A stretch of 64,000 nucleotides of DNA from Anabas testudineus. Taxonomy: Eukaryota > Chordata > Actinopteri > Anabantiformes > Anabantidae. The position numbers and the translations under genes are program-made. The notes under the pieces are model-generated. The model was not told the origin of the DNA. It was given only the letters and a program-made list of their open reading frames with translations, and ran no database searches. Shown piece by piece: positions 45,752-57,880 of this stretch (the stretch's first letter is position 1; every line of letters starts with the position of its first letter). The DNA is taken from contig NC_046610.1 in assembly GCF_900324465.2 (NCBI RefSeq), positions 25,523,431 to 25,587,430 on the forward strand, written 5' to 3'.

Positions 45752-48700
45752 ATGGAGATAAGAGACAGAGATGAGTCGGCACAGAAAGGAAGAGAGGAAG
45801 GAAAGAAGAAGAGCACAAAGCACGAATATTTTGATGTGGAATTACAAGGTGGTCAGTTAGAGAAAGGGTAAGATTAGAATAATTCCTTTTGTCTATGATC
45901 CCTTGCTGATGTTTTTTGATATGAGGTCTGTCGTTGGACCCTTTACTACCAGCCACATACACTAAAAGATCATTCAGGCTTCATCAAGTTTCCAGCTGAC
46001 TACTCACTGCTGGACTCTGGTTGATCACATACTATATCAGAATTTTATAGTTATCCTTTTTCAAAAAAGTTTCTAGGGGTCAGTGGGAGTCACCCATGGT
46101 GCCCACTGCAGCAAAATTCATCCCAGAGCCCAGCACCCAACATATATTTTTAGAAATGAAATAAAAGGGCAGGACCAATTTTCTTATATCTCTTCAACTC
46201 CTGACACACAGATATGCACGGCACAAACATTTGCATGTGTGCTAGTGGCAGCTGCTCTCTGTCCTGGGCCTAAAACGAACATGATGTGGCTCCTACGCTT
46301 CCAGCAACATAATTTGCGTTGTGATGCACTATTTTCATCATCATTGCCTTTTATGTTGTCTGTCAAAACATGAATAGAATGACTTATATCACAATTATAC
46401 TGACCATGTCTTAAATGGACCATGTCTTCAAGTTCTGTCAAGCAACAGTTATTTTGCGAATAGATAACTTCATAGTTTAATCACCCACCAATTACTGCCA
46501 TAATCTTACAGTGATGATTGAAAGGCAACAAAACATGAATTAAAATCATGAATAAACTATGATTAACCAAGCTTATTTAAATATCACTTCCCACACCCAG
46601 GTCTCATTACAGACCTGTTTATTGAAGAAATCACTTAATTAGATACAGTTTGTCTTACAAAGTGAATCATGTTGAAAGATCTTATAAAACACACATCATG
46701 TCATCAAACATGATGTTGCAATCTAAAGAAGTTCAAGAACAGATAAGAAACAAAATCTCTGACTAGAAATTGTTACAAAGTCATTTCCAGGCTTTAGGAC
46801 TCCAGTGAACTATGGTGAGAGCCGTTATTCACAAAGGAAGAAAACTGAGTTCCCTGAAGGGAATGCCCGGCCTTCCAGCTCAAGCACTTATGGCTAAATT
46901 AAAAAATTTCTACAAAGGAAAGTGGGCTAAAATTCTTCCACTGTGATTTAAAAGACTCATTGCCAGTTATTGCAAACATTTAATTGCAAGTGTTACAACC
47001 AGTTATTAAGTTTAAGGCGCAATGACTTTTTCACATGAGAGTGCTTTTTTGGACAGCTTTTTCTCTTACTAAATAAAATCATCATTTAAAAAAGGCATTT
47101 TACATACACTTAGGTCATCTTTGAGCAGAAATATGTATTTATTTTGATGATCTGGATCATTTAAGTGATATGTGTACAAATATGCAGGAGGCAAATACAC
47201 ATAGTTGTATATGTATGATGCTGCAGATATCAATACATTACATTTAACTTTTTTTCATTTTCAGGTTAAAGTCCTTACATTTTGACAGGTCAGGACTCTA
47301 CAGGTCAGAACACTCCCACAAGGACACTACTGAAACTGACAAGGGAAGTGAGGCAGGTGGACATTCTAGTGACACACCGGCAGACACTGAAAGGAGCGTG
47401 CATAGTGTTAACCAGAAACTTAAAGCCCATCTGAAGGAAAAGTTCACATGGATATGTGAGGGTACATCAGTCAGTAGATCTCGACTTGAGAATATCTACA
47501 CAAGACTCTACATTATGCAGCAGACTGAGGAATATGGCTGCAGACCACATGAGGTTCTCGATCAGTTTAACATCCCAGATGAGAGGTCAACACATTTGGC
47601 ACCGCACTATCAACAAATTGACACCCCGAATATCTTCAAACCAGGAAGACTCAATACTCAACCCAGGCCCATCCATAGAGTGATGACAAAGGGGATAGCT
47701 GGCATTGGGAAGACTGTAGCTGTGCAAAACTTCTCTCTAAACTGGGCAGAAGGAAAATCCAACCAGCACATTGACTTCATCTTTGTACTCCCTTTTAGAG
47801 AGCTTAACATGGTCAAAGAGGGCGAGTACAGTCTGCTGCAACTTCTACTTCACTTCTACCCTGAACTGGAACTGCTTAATAGTACACAACTTGTTAACAG
47901 GCAGGTGCTGTTTATCTTTGATGGTTTGGATGAAAGTAGATTTACACTTGACTTTGATGGCAGCCAGAGAGTGAGTGAAATCGATCAGAAATCCACTGTG
48001 GCTGTGTTGGTGACAAACCTTATCAAAGGGAACCTGCTGCCTAACGCTTTGCTCTGGGTAACTTCCCGACCTGCAGCAGTCAGTCAGATTCCTTCTAAGT
48101 ACATTGACCAGATGACAGAAGTACAAGGGTTCACTGATCAACAGAAGGAAGAATACTTCAAGAAGAGATTCAGCAGTGCTAGTCAGGCCAAGGAAGTCTT
48201 ATCTTATCTTAGAGGGATGATAAGCTTCTACTTGATGGGCCATATCCCAATCTTTTGTTGGATCATTGCTGAAGTATTTAAGAATGGTTGGGGTGACTGC
48301 AGGAGCCAAAAGATCACAACAATGACAGAACTTTACATTTATTATATTCTCATTCAAACTCAAAGAACAACTCAGAAATATGGAAAGAAACATTCGAAGA
48401 AGGGTCGGAAGAAGACGTCAAAATTAAAAAATGCTGACATGATTTTAAATCTGTCCAAGCTGGCATTCAAGCAGCTGCAGAAAGGAAATATCATTTTTTA
48501 TGAAGAGGACCTCAGAGAATGTGACATTGATGTTGACAAAGCTTCAGTGTTTTGTGGATTTTGCTCGGAAATCCTGAAGGAAGAATGTGGTCTCTACCAG
48601 AAAAAGATGTTTAGCTTTGTGCATTTAAGCCTTCAGGAGTTTCTTGCTGCTCTGTATATGTTCCACTGCTGTGTGACAAAAAACATGAGCATCTTAAAGT

Positions 48701-51700
48701 CTTTCCTGGGCGCTGACCCCACAGATCTGAGCTTCCTTGAGCTGCAGAAGAAGGTTGTGGATAAAGCCTTGCAAAGTGAAAAAGGCCAACTGGACCTGTT
48801 TCTATGCTTTTTCCTTGGCTTCTCACTGGAGTCCAATCAGATGGTGCTACAACAATTATTACCACAGACAAAGAGCAGCTCAGACACTGTTGAGGAGATA
48901 AGGACATACTTGAGAAGGTTTCATGCAGGAAACATCCCACCAGAGAGATGCATGAATCTTTTTCTCTGCAAGTTTGAGCTAAAAGAGGAGAAATTTCAGA
49001 ATGACATCAGCATGTATCTAACTTCAGGAGTAAGACTCTCACCCATTGACTGTTCAGTGCTGTCCACCTTGCTGCAGATATCTGGGGAAGTGCTCGATGA
49101 GCTTGATCTGACAAAATGCATTACACCATTTATGGGGATTTGGAAGCTCATCCTGCAAATAAAGAAGTGCAAGAAAGCTGTGTAAGTAGCATATGAATTC
49201 TGATAATAGCCAAAGATAAGTGTTTTATAATGTACATGTTTGACTCCTTTTTGCTGTCTCTATTTATTTGCACCAAACAGACAACATTAATAGATGTTAG
49301 ATAAACTGTAATTAGATAGCAACTTACCATTAAAGTCAGCCTCTGACTTCTCAACACTCAGATAATAACTGCACATTTTTACTCCGTTTCTTTTTCTTTT
49401 GGTCTCAACTGGTCCATTTTACCGTAGAATTATCTTAATTTTAATCTGACCAATAAAATTATATCCCAAAAATGTGCAGTTATTATCAGTTATAGCAGGA
49501 CAGTGTGCATTTGCTAATGCACCAAGTCGATTGCAGGTTTCTTAAGGTTGTAATAAAGTTAGAATAGTAACTATAAATAAAATAGTTTTTCACCCATGAA
49601 AAGGTCAAATCAAAACTCAATCACAGAAACCCTCAAAGCCCCGTGAGGGAATTTCCACATATTTGGCACCCTTGGTCTCAAGAATGAATCCTTTTTCACC
49701 TCACTCTATCATGACCATCTTCTACCCTAACACTAGCCAACCTCATGTCCTCTGTTAACACATCCATATATCTCCTCTTTGGCCATCCTCTTGCCCTCCT
49801 GCCTGGCAGCTCCATCTCCAACATCCTTCTACCAATATACTCACTATCCCTCCTCTGAACATGTCCAAACCACCTCAGTCTGGCCTCTCTGACTTTGTTG
49901 CTAACACAGGCAACGTGAGCCGTCCCTCTGATGTACTCGTTCCTTATTCTGTCTAACCTGGTCACTCCTAAGGAGAACCTCAACATCTTCATCTCTGCTA
50001 CCTCCATCTCAAACTTGCACCTTCCTCACCTCAGCCCCCTGTAACCTCACTCTTCTACCTTGATCCCTCTCATTTAACCTTTATTAATTTGCAGTATCTC
50101 AGGGAATTTAGCTTTTATTGGATATCGGACAGTAGAAAGTAACAGTCAAACAAAAGCTACATCCCAGGCTGGGATTGTATTAGGGACACACTCTTGGCCC
50201 ACTACAGTATAGTATATGGTACATATCTGTATAACTCAGTTAGTAATTAGTTTAATTCACTATGTTGCTGTTCTTCTGATTTGTACAGACTCAAGAGTGG
50301 ACATCTGAACGATTGCCTTGACATACTATCGTCCATTCTTCAGTCAGCAGACTCGTGCTTGCGAGAACTTTGCCTGGTCTGTTTTTCGAACGCCAATGTT
50401 CCTGTTTCTCACTTTCTCTTTGAGGTACTGGGAAGTCCAAACTGTAAGCTGGAGAAACTGAGGTGAGTTTAACATTAAAATCGGCTCATCTAAGTAGTTT
50501 AATCCTTTTTTAAATATGATATAACTGAACTACACTCACACATTCCTCGCCTAAAGTATTAAAACAGTGAGGCCAGTTCCTTTGTTTATCTGGATCTGAT
50601 TTACAACTTTCTGGCATTACTGTTCCAATACTTTAGGCGAGGAATGTCTATCAACTAGAGTCTTGGTAAAAGTTAATGAAACCCCAGTTCCTCTGCACCT
50701 GTGCAGTAATAACTGATTTGTGATGTTTTGCAGATTGTCTGGGTTTTCTCTGGATTTTAACCACTGTCACATACTGGCCTCTATACTTCATTTCAAGCAG
50801 TCTTCTCTGAGAGTCCTGGATTTGACTGACTGCATATACAGTTACCAACAGGATTATAGTGGTTATTTTATGAAAGAGGCAGAGAAGAAAGAAAAGTACG
50901 AAGACGTCAATGATGAGTTGAGCCTGCTGACAACTATTCCTTCTGCCTTGATTGGCCCACTCTGTAAACTACAGGAATTCAGGTACCTGCATTGAATGAT
51001 AAGATTGTCTCCACATACATTATTGATCTCATTGTCATGACTAAACATTATGTATATTTGTCCTGCTTACAGCATGTCTGGTTGTTACCTTAAAAGCAAA
51101 TGCAGTCAAGTGTTTGCCTCAGTACTAAGTTCAAATTGTCAGCTGAGAGAACTTGATCTCAGTCACAATGACCTGCAGGATTTAGGAGTGCAGCTTCTTT
51201 CTGTTGGACTGGGGAGTTCAAAATGCCGGCTGGAGATACTGAGGTACTATTATATACCACAGTGAGACATATTACAACATTGCAGTCTTTTTTAGTAAGA
51301 GCCCTTTCCCATGCAGGTTATCATGTTGTGGGATCACAGAGGAAGGCTGTGCCTCCCTGGCCTCAGCTCTCAGGTCCAACCCCTCCCATCTGAGAGAACT
51401 GGACCTCAGCTACAATTACCCAGGAGATTTAGGAGTGAAGATCCTCTCTGAGAGACTTGAAGACCCAAAATGTAGACTGGAAAAACTGAAGTTGGTAGAC
51501 TGTACACATTGTTGCAAAGTATAAAACTGTCCATTTGTTTTTCTAATATCTTCTGTGCTGATAACTACAAAGCTAAAAGGACTGTTTCACTGTGTTCTTG
51601 TCTCAGTGTGGACCACAATGAAGAGCACTGGGTAAACCCACGACTTCTGCACGAGTGTAAGCTGCTCAAAGTGTTACTTAATTTCTGTTCTGTTGTAATA

Positions 51701-54700
51701 AATAAGCAAAACCAAAAGTTATCTCTTACAATTTGTTTCGTAGACGCCTGTGATCTCACCTTTGATCCCAACACAATGAATGAACACCTTGTTCTGTCTG
51801 AGTGCAACAGAAAAGTGGATTTTACTCAAGAGAAGCAACCATATCCGGACCACCCAGAGAGGTTTAATGAAGTGCACCAGCTGCTGTGTAGAGAGGGTCT
51901 TACTGGACGCTGCTACTGGGAGGTGGAGTGGGAAGGACTCGTGGACATTGGTGTGGCATATAAGAGCTTAGAAAGGAAAGGACTGTGGAATATACAACTT
52001 AAAGAGAGCAGCAAGGCCTGGTGTTTCTTTATAACTGTATGGAATGGTTATTCCTTCTATCACAGCCTTAGGGAGGTTTTTAAGCCTGTTCCAATCATTG
52101 ACGTAAAAAGATTCTTGGCCAGACAAAGAAGACTTGGGCTGTTCCTGGATTGGTCAGCTGGCATTCTGTGTTTCTACTCACTGTCTGGAGACACAAAGAC
52201 TCTGCTTCATACCTTCCACACCACTTTCAGTGAGCCTCTCTACCCGGCGTTCAACGTTTTTTCTTCATCTTCTTTAACCCTGTCCAGGGTAGCGAAGCCA
52301 AAAGTGCATAATGTGAGTATCAAAGAAGCTCAAGACTAGTCTTTTTCATGTGAAGACTAAAGATTGTCCTACTTCATTTTTCTAACTTTACAAAACTATC
52401 TGCATAACAAATGTAACTCTGAGATACAAACTTTTCCTGTTGTTATGTTGTTGTCTTTGTATGCTATACTGTACACAGTGTTACGTGTTCATTCCTAAAA
52501 CGATAAAAGATTGCAGTACAGCTGACTTTTAAGGCCCTTATACTCTGTAGTGCTTCTGGGAAAAAGCTCAACTCATCTGCTTAGTTCAGTTAAAATTTTA
52601 TCCAGATCATGTTAATAAATCAAACAAGTTCTTAATCAAGAACTTCAGTATTTAACACAAGTAGGGAGATGTTGGAAAATACAGTGTACCAAGAGTGAAA
52701 CACCAGTTTATAAGAACTTCTCTTGCCATTCACGCAGTAATCATTTTTGCTATTTCCAGTATGCTGAGGAGCTCTGGCACTCTTTTATTTATGAACACAA
52801 GAGCCCAAAAAAATCAATGTCAGCCCTTTCTTCAGTTTCCTCACTTGTTCTGTCAGTGCCACTGATGAAATTCTTAATAACTTGCTTTGTTTCATGATAT
52901 AGTCTCACGTAGAAGTATTGCTATGATAATTGGACAAATGACACTGGCTATTTCTAGCATGACTGTACACTACAGTGCTTTATAACATGTTGATACAGTC
53001 CTTAGGCCCACCCCTAGCCCAGTGCACCACATCTTAAGTTAGTACCATTGGTAAAATAATTGACTGTATTTTCTCCTTTTGGATTGCAGGTTCAGTCAAG
53101 CTTCACACCAAAGGTGAGAAGAGAAAGTAAAGGCATTTCATACAGGTAAACACACACATGCATGTCATTTTCTTTTGGTTATTGTCATAATTAAAATATA
53201 GTTTAATCATTAGGTTATTTAGTAGGTCCAACATTTACAACAACAGTACCATCAATTTATCTGGATCTTTAATTTTAGTAATTATAAACAAAGTTTATAG
53301 GCCCAGTGATGTGAAAATAAAGAATAATACTAAACTTATCAGTACAAATCTTGAGGTACTACTACTTAGAAGCATCATCAGAAAATGCTAACTCAACTTT
53401 GATATGTCAAAGACATTCAGCGTTAGTCCCAAAACATTATACCCACCATGAATTCTTTCTGTATCAGCTTTCAGCAATCACACTGACAAAGAAAAACTGG
53501 ACGTAAAGACACTGGGATAATTGTAACTAATTCTAAAAACCTTTTTCCTTTAAACCATGTCATGCAGCTTCACCTTCCCCAGTTCAGGTGTGTTCCAGTG
53601 TTCTTTGACTGGGCTGTTGTTTACTGTGACTCACAAGGGAGAGGTTGTGTACAAGGCTTTGATGTGGGATGACAAGCTTCTCCAATCAGCCGGAAAGGTG
53701 CCTGGAGGACCACTGTTCAGCGTTAGGTGTCCCCAGAACTCCATCCGTCAGCTGCACCTCCCACACTGTGAACCTGATCCTGGTAACAATCACAGTCTTA
53801 TGTGATGCTGTGTTTAATCAACATAAAATTATATTTTTGGTCATTTAAAGCTCCCCGGTGGTGTTTAGACACAGAAATACCATTAAACTCGTATTGGGAT
53901 AATAAATAATCTTGGATGCGCCTGTGTGTTGACAGCTCTGGTCTCTGAAAGCCTTTCTGTTGTCCACATCACTGAAGATGGCATGAGCATCATACAGCCA
54001 CTGCACATTACTGAAACACACGTGGTCATAGATGTTCCTCACCTGTCTGCCTTTGGCATCATCAAGAGACTTGTAAATTTAAGGACACCAATAAATGGCC
54101 AAGTGCTGCTGTTTCTGCGACCAACACACAGAGCAGATCTCATCCTCAGTGTCATTCTGCTACCGAGCAACGTCCCTCTGCACGAGGTAACATCCTCTGG
54201 AACACCACAGTGTACTGTTCCACCTCTGCTTTTAATCACCCAAAGTCATAAAGTCTAAAAGCTCTCTAACAATCTGTTGTGATATTATTGAAGGTGAAAG
54301 CCCAACATGACGATTCAGAGTATATCCAGGCCCCGTCCTTTTGTCGCCTTTACAAAGACCAACATTACAGCCTTCACACTGACCCAGAGGGCTACAAAAT
54401 CCAGCCTCCTGTAAGTATCACGATCAGCTTCTTCTCACCCTGAATACAATTTCACTTAAATTAATATGAAAATATTTATTAATAGCATTTCCATTTAATT
54501 CCAGAATGCTCTGTTTTTTGAAAACTATGGACCAAATTACCACCCATCATTTGAGATCACTGTGAAGATGGGTACAGAGGAATTGACTCTGAAGGTCCAA
54601 GTTCTAAACAGGAAACATGTGTGGGAGTACACCCTTCATCTGCCTGGTAAAGACATGACTCAGTGTGAAGCAGAGCTTTGGGGAAAATTGAGTCAAAAAT

Positions 54701-55578
54701 GAACATCAGTGTATTTTTAGAACAACATCCCAACATCACAACACAACCACTGTATCCCATTAGAATGGTAGGACTATGAATTGCCCATTTGTGCTAAAGC
54801 TAGCAGACTGGAAACACTGCAGAGGGTTTTTATCTTAGCATTACTTTGCAATAGATTTTGCATTCTCTTCTTATGGATCTACAATTGAAAGATTGAAAAA
54901 TGTAATGCCACATGATGCATATATTTCTACTATAAAATACAACATGTGCATTATGAACACCTGCAGTTGATGCACAGCTCTTCCTGTAGCAGTAGTCAGG
55001 TGAAGCCCAGTCTTCACCTACAATCACAGTAACAACTTAGGCAAGACCTCCTTCCACTTACCATGGCCTTGTACCTGTAAGTCACTTTGGATAAAAGTGT
55101 CTGCCAAGTAATTCAAAATGTAAATAATGTTGTAGAGAGCCATTTGACTAGGTCTGTGTATCAGTGTGTTCAGTGTGGTATTTAAAAGTCTTGAACATGT
55201 TACCATTTAGTTTTGGAAATGTGACAACTGATTGTTGATTTGAATTATTTTCCAGCTTTATCTTCAAACACATCTCCAGATAAAACTCAGCCAATGACGA
55301 CAAACAAGACCTCAGCAGAGGAGAAGCTGCAAAAGGCTCGATCGCAATTTATTGGCAGGGTGTCTAATCCTGTTCTAGACACGCTGCTGGACGAACTTCT
55401 GCAGCGCAGGGTTATAACTGACGCTGAGGCTGAAGCAGCCAGAGACAAACTCAGAGCAGACAAAGCACGAGATGTGATCGACATGGTGCGCAAGAAAGGA
55501 GAAGAAGCAAGTTCAGAAATGATAACCATCCTCTCCGTCAATGACCCATTCCTTTGTAAAGAGCTTCACTTACACTGA
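45752..55578 (+). CDS. NLR protein: FISNA-NACHT-LRR-B30.2-FIIND-CARD (NLRP1-like with B30.2)
   Basis: Exons: 45752-45867, 47265-49181, 50289-50462, 50734-50982, 51073-51243, 51317-51490, 51607-51656, 51744-52312, 53090-53145, 53568-53782, 53936-54186, 54294-54410, 54505-54646, 55256-55578. Phases close to 4524 nt (1507 residues) without an internal stop. The first exon is Lys/Glu-rich, with no PYD or CARD. FISNA precedes a NACHT domain with Walker A GIAGIGKT (182-189) and Walker B VLFIFDGLDE (253-262). LRR exons (about 678-933) have the usual ~174-nt size, except the second (249 nt). PRY/SPRY spans 951-1140 (CYWEVEW, LGLFLDW). A FIIND follows (about 1160-1400; CSLTGLLFTVT, then HLSAFG at 1266-1271, whose Ser is the expected autocleavage residue). 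It ends in a CARD. Family role: cytosolic sensor; a FIIND-released CARD can nucleate ASC/caspase-1. The donor after LRR 4 (GTTGGT) is weak. AATAAA at 56732 could end the transcript. Confidence 0.88.
46585..47205 (+). mobile_element. Internally deleted Tc1/mariner copy, family D
   Basis: Blocks of a remembered teleost Tc1 element occur in order: CCCAGGTCTCATTACAGACC, AAAGAAGTTCAAGAACAG, GTTACAAAGTCATTTCCAGG, ATGGTGAGAGCCGTTATTC. The coding middle is missing, and then come AAAAGACTCATTGCCAG and CCAGTTATTAAG with CACTTTTTCACA-like ends. It lies in the first intron of the NLR gene, in the same orientation, and ends about 60 bp before the NACHT exon. Confidence 0.75.
49690..50040 (-). mobile_element. 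LINE reverse-transcriptase 3' fragment (RTE-like)
   Basis: The minus strand from 50007 encodes MLRFSLGVTRLDRIRNEYIR, then REARLRWFGHVQRRD and PGRRARGWPKRRYMDV. This is the conserved C-terminal signature of RTE-type LINE polyproteins (LRWFGHVxRR, GRRxRGRPKxRW). The fragment is 5'-truncated and stops within the last coding part. It sits in the NLR intron between NACHT and the first LRR exon. Confidence 0.8.
50540..50647. mobile_element. Tiny MITE with perfect 21-bp inverted repeats
   Basis: Positions 50540-50560 (ACATTCCTCGCCTAAAG...) are the exact reverse complement of 50627-50647. A few more paired bases follow inside (ACAGT against ACTGT). Only 66 bp lie between the arms. The look is of a mariner-derived MITE. 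It lies in the NLR intron between the first and second LRR exons. Confidence 0.85.
52313..53089 (+). other. NLR intron after B30.2, with a possible alternative 3' end
   Basis: If the GTGAGT donor at 52313 is not used, the frame continues nine codons to TAG at 52337-52339, and AATAAA follows at 52614-52619. Such a transcript would encode a FISNA-NACHT-LRR-B30.2 protein without FIIND-CARD. No mobile element is recognised in this intron. Confidence 0.45.
55060..55115 (+). repeat. SINE tail fragment
   Basis: The block CTGTAAGTCACTTTGGATAA then AAGTGTCTGCCAAGTAATTC and AAAATGTAAAT is the 3' tail of the SINE seen complete at 61205-61387. It is truncated at the 5' side and lies in the last NLR intron. 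Confidence 0.65.
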
Positions 55579-56112
55579 AGAACTGATGGTTGTATTTCCA
55601 GACATGATGTTCACCTTCATTTGTATGTGAAGCTCAGTCAAGGGAACGGATATTTTGACCCAAACTGAGCCAAGAACTTGGCTCTCTGCAACAGTTTGGC
55701 TTTTATTAGAGTCCCTCAGGTCTTATGGCTGATGCCATATCCATCCCTTTCTTCTTTATGCAACACATGGACTATATTAAAACCAGGCTTTGACATGTTC
55801 CATTGTTAGAGATCTTTTACCCAATTTTTTTTTTTGCTTCATCTGTGAGCTGTTATAATGGTTTCACTTATTAATTTGATTGCAGTGAAGAAACACCATC
55901 ATAAATCTGAAATCATGTCATAAGAATTCCCAGCACCTTAGTAGGAACCTGTGTCTCTTCACTTTACCACAGTGGACACAAGAACTACCCAGAGCTTTAT
56001 TTTGGTTTCTCCAGTTCTGTTTTTATATGGGGTTAAAGATGAAATGATAAAAATGTGCTTAGTGTTTGATGCAAAAACAAAAGAACAAAAAAAGTTAGTT
56101 AGTTGTCATTTT

Positions 56113-56163
<51 letters not shown>

Positions 56164-57339
56164 ATTTAAGGTTGATTTCCTTGTAGTTAAAATGAATGCA
56201 CTTTGAAGTTCACCTTACATCAGGATCAGAAACAAAGCACTCAGAGTCGTGATAGGAGTGCAGCACCTGTACTAAAGTGAATCTATAAATTGCATTATAG
56301 TCGTGGTAACATGGAGAATATTGACTCAGGTCACAAGCTAAACATGTTCCTCCTTAAAAACAGGTATTATAAACATGTTATATTTATTATATTTTGCATT
56401 CATTGATTGTCTAGGAATCAGTGATTGATAATTTACAATTGTTCTGATCAATCAGAAATATGTCTGTTTATGTATTTTTGTGTTTGTTTGGTTGGTTTAA
56501 GATTTTCAAATGTAAGCTTTTGCTGGTTTTTATAATCATTTTGTATTTTGGACTCATGGGCAGATGATAAAACAGGCTTTCCCACCTTGAGTGTAGCAAA
56601 GTTACTTTGTGCTGCCACCTTGTGTCTTACTCTGGTCTAATGACTGTTCTAATCTTGGTGGGTAATGAATGAGGAACAAGGTAGTTTTAACACCTCTTTA
56701 AGTTTAGCAGCACAGATGTGTTTAAAAGCACAATAAAATCTGCCGTGTCACTACTCACAGCCATTCACTGTGTTTACCAAAGGTGTTGTTGTTAGGAGGC
56801 TGAGGGCTTTGAGTGATAGAAGAGTAGAGTAGAATTAAAGCACGTGTACACGTACCATTTTTGTACCATTAAATTAAGGAAGAAAATGTCCCCAAAGGTT
56901 CAATATTGGTCTATTTAAGGTACAAACACCTTGAGTACAAATAACTACCCAGCAGTTACCTTAGTACCTTCCTTCCAGCCCCAGTGACAACGGGTTTCCA
57001 CAAAACACAAATATAAAAAAGGAGTGCACTTTTAACATACATACTGTGTGTGTACACTCACCAAAGAGCCATATGTGCACATAAATGAGCAAAAAATGGA
57101 TTTTGCATGATGTCAGGGGCATGTAAAGAAATAAGAGCAAAGGGGAGAATATGTAGTAGCTGATCAGAAACATTATGAACAAAACAATAAATACAAAGTG
57201 ACACAGATGGCCTGTCAGTTCACAAAACCTAAATCAAACTCAGGAAAAACTACCTCTAGTACAATATTATATATATATATTAAAAACATTCCCCACTTGC
57301 CTCTTCCTTGGAGCGGTCTTATTCCTTCAAGCTCGGGTC
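55579..57339 (+). other. NLR 3' UTR and intergenic sequence
   Basis: The likely 3' UTR runs to the AATAAA at 56732-56737. An (AT)n microsatellite lies at 56117-56158. Nothing else is recognised up to the LINE fragment. Confidence 0.5.
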
Positions 57340-57880
57340 CTCTACCAGAGGCCTGTGAGCTTGACGGTCCTGCGCAGTATCTTATCTGTTCCTAGGACTG
57401 CACTCTTCTGGACAGAGATCTCAGATGTTGTTCCTGGGATCTGCTGGAGCCACTCTCCCAGCTTGGGAGTTACAGCCCCCAGTGTTCCTATCACCACAGG
57501 TACCACTTGTGCCTTCATCTTCCACATCTTTTCCATCTCTTCTTTCAGCCCTTGGTACTTCTCGATCTTCTCGTGCTCCTTCTTCCTGATGTTCTTCCTG
57601 ATCACTTGGGACTGCTACATCTATCACTACAGCCTTGTTCTCCTGTTTGTCCACCACTACTATGTCGGGTTGGTTGGCCATTACCAGTTTGTCAGTCTGT
57701 ATCTGGAAGTCCCACAGGATCTTAGCTCGGTCTTTCTCAACCACCTTTGGAGGTGTGTCCCATTTTGACTTTGCGACTTCAAGCCTGTACTCGGTGCAGA
57801 TGTTCCTGTACTTGCATCTTTTATGTGTCCAGTGTATGTGTTACAGTGTACAACAGGCAAATACTCAAACCACATATCTA
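57340..57880 (-). mobile_element. LINE polyprotein 3' end fragment
   Basis: Two overlapping minus-strand frames carry consecutive parts of one C-terminus. The first has AKILWDFQIQTDK, then ANQPDIVVVDKQ and AVVIDVAVPSDQ (57421-57744). The second has NIRKKEHEKIEKYQGLKEE, PVVIGTLGAVTPKLGEWL and SAVLGTDKILRRTVKLTGLW with its stop (57342-57605). They are separated by one frameshift. A further shifted piece (KSQSQNGTHLQRW) precedes them. The element is a 5'-truncated non-LTR retrotransposon; I cannot fix its clade. It ends near 57342. Confidence 0.8.

Noticed and set aside
51509-52339. Reading the B30.2 region as one continuous 276-codon gene
   Set aside because: The frame runs through an intron (51657-51743) that happens to lack stops; splicing there restores the canonical sequence before PRY.
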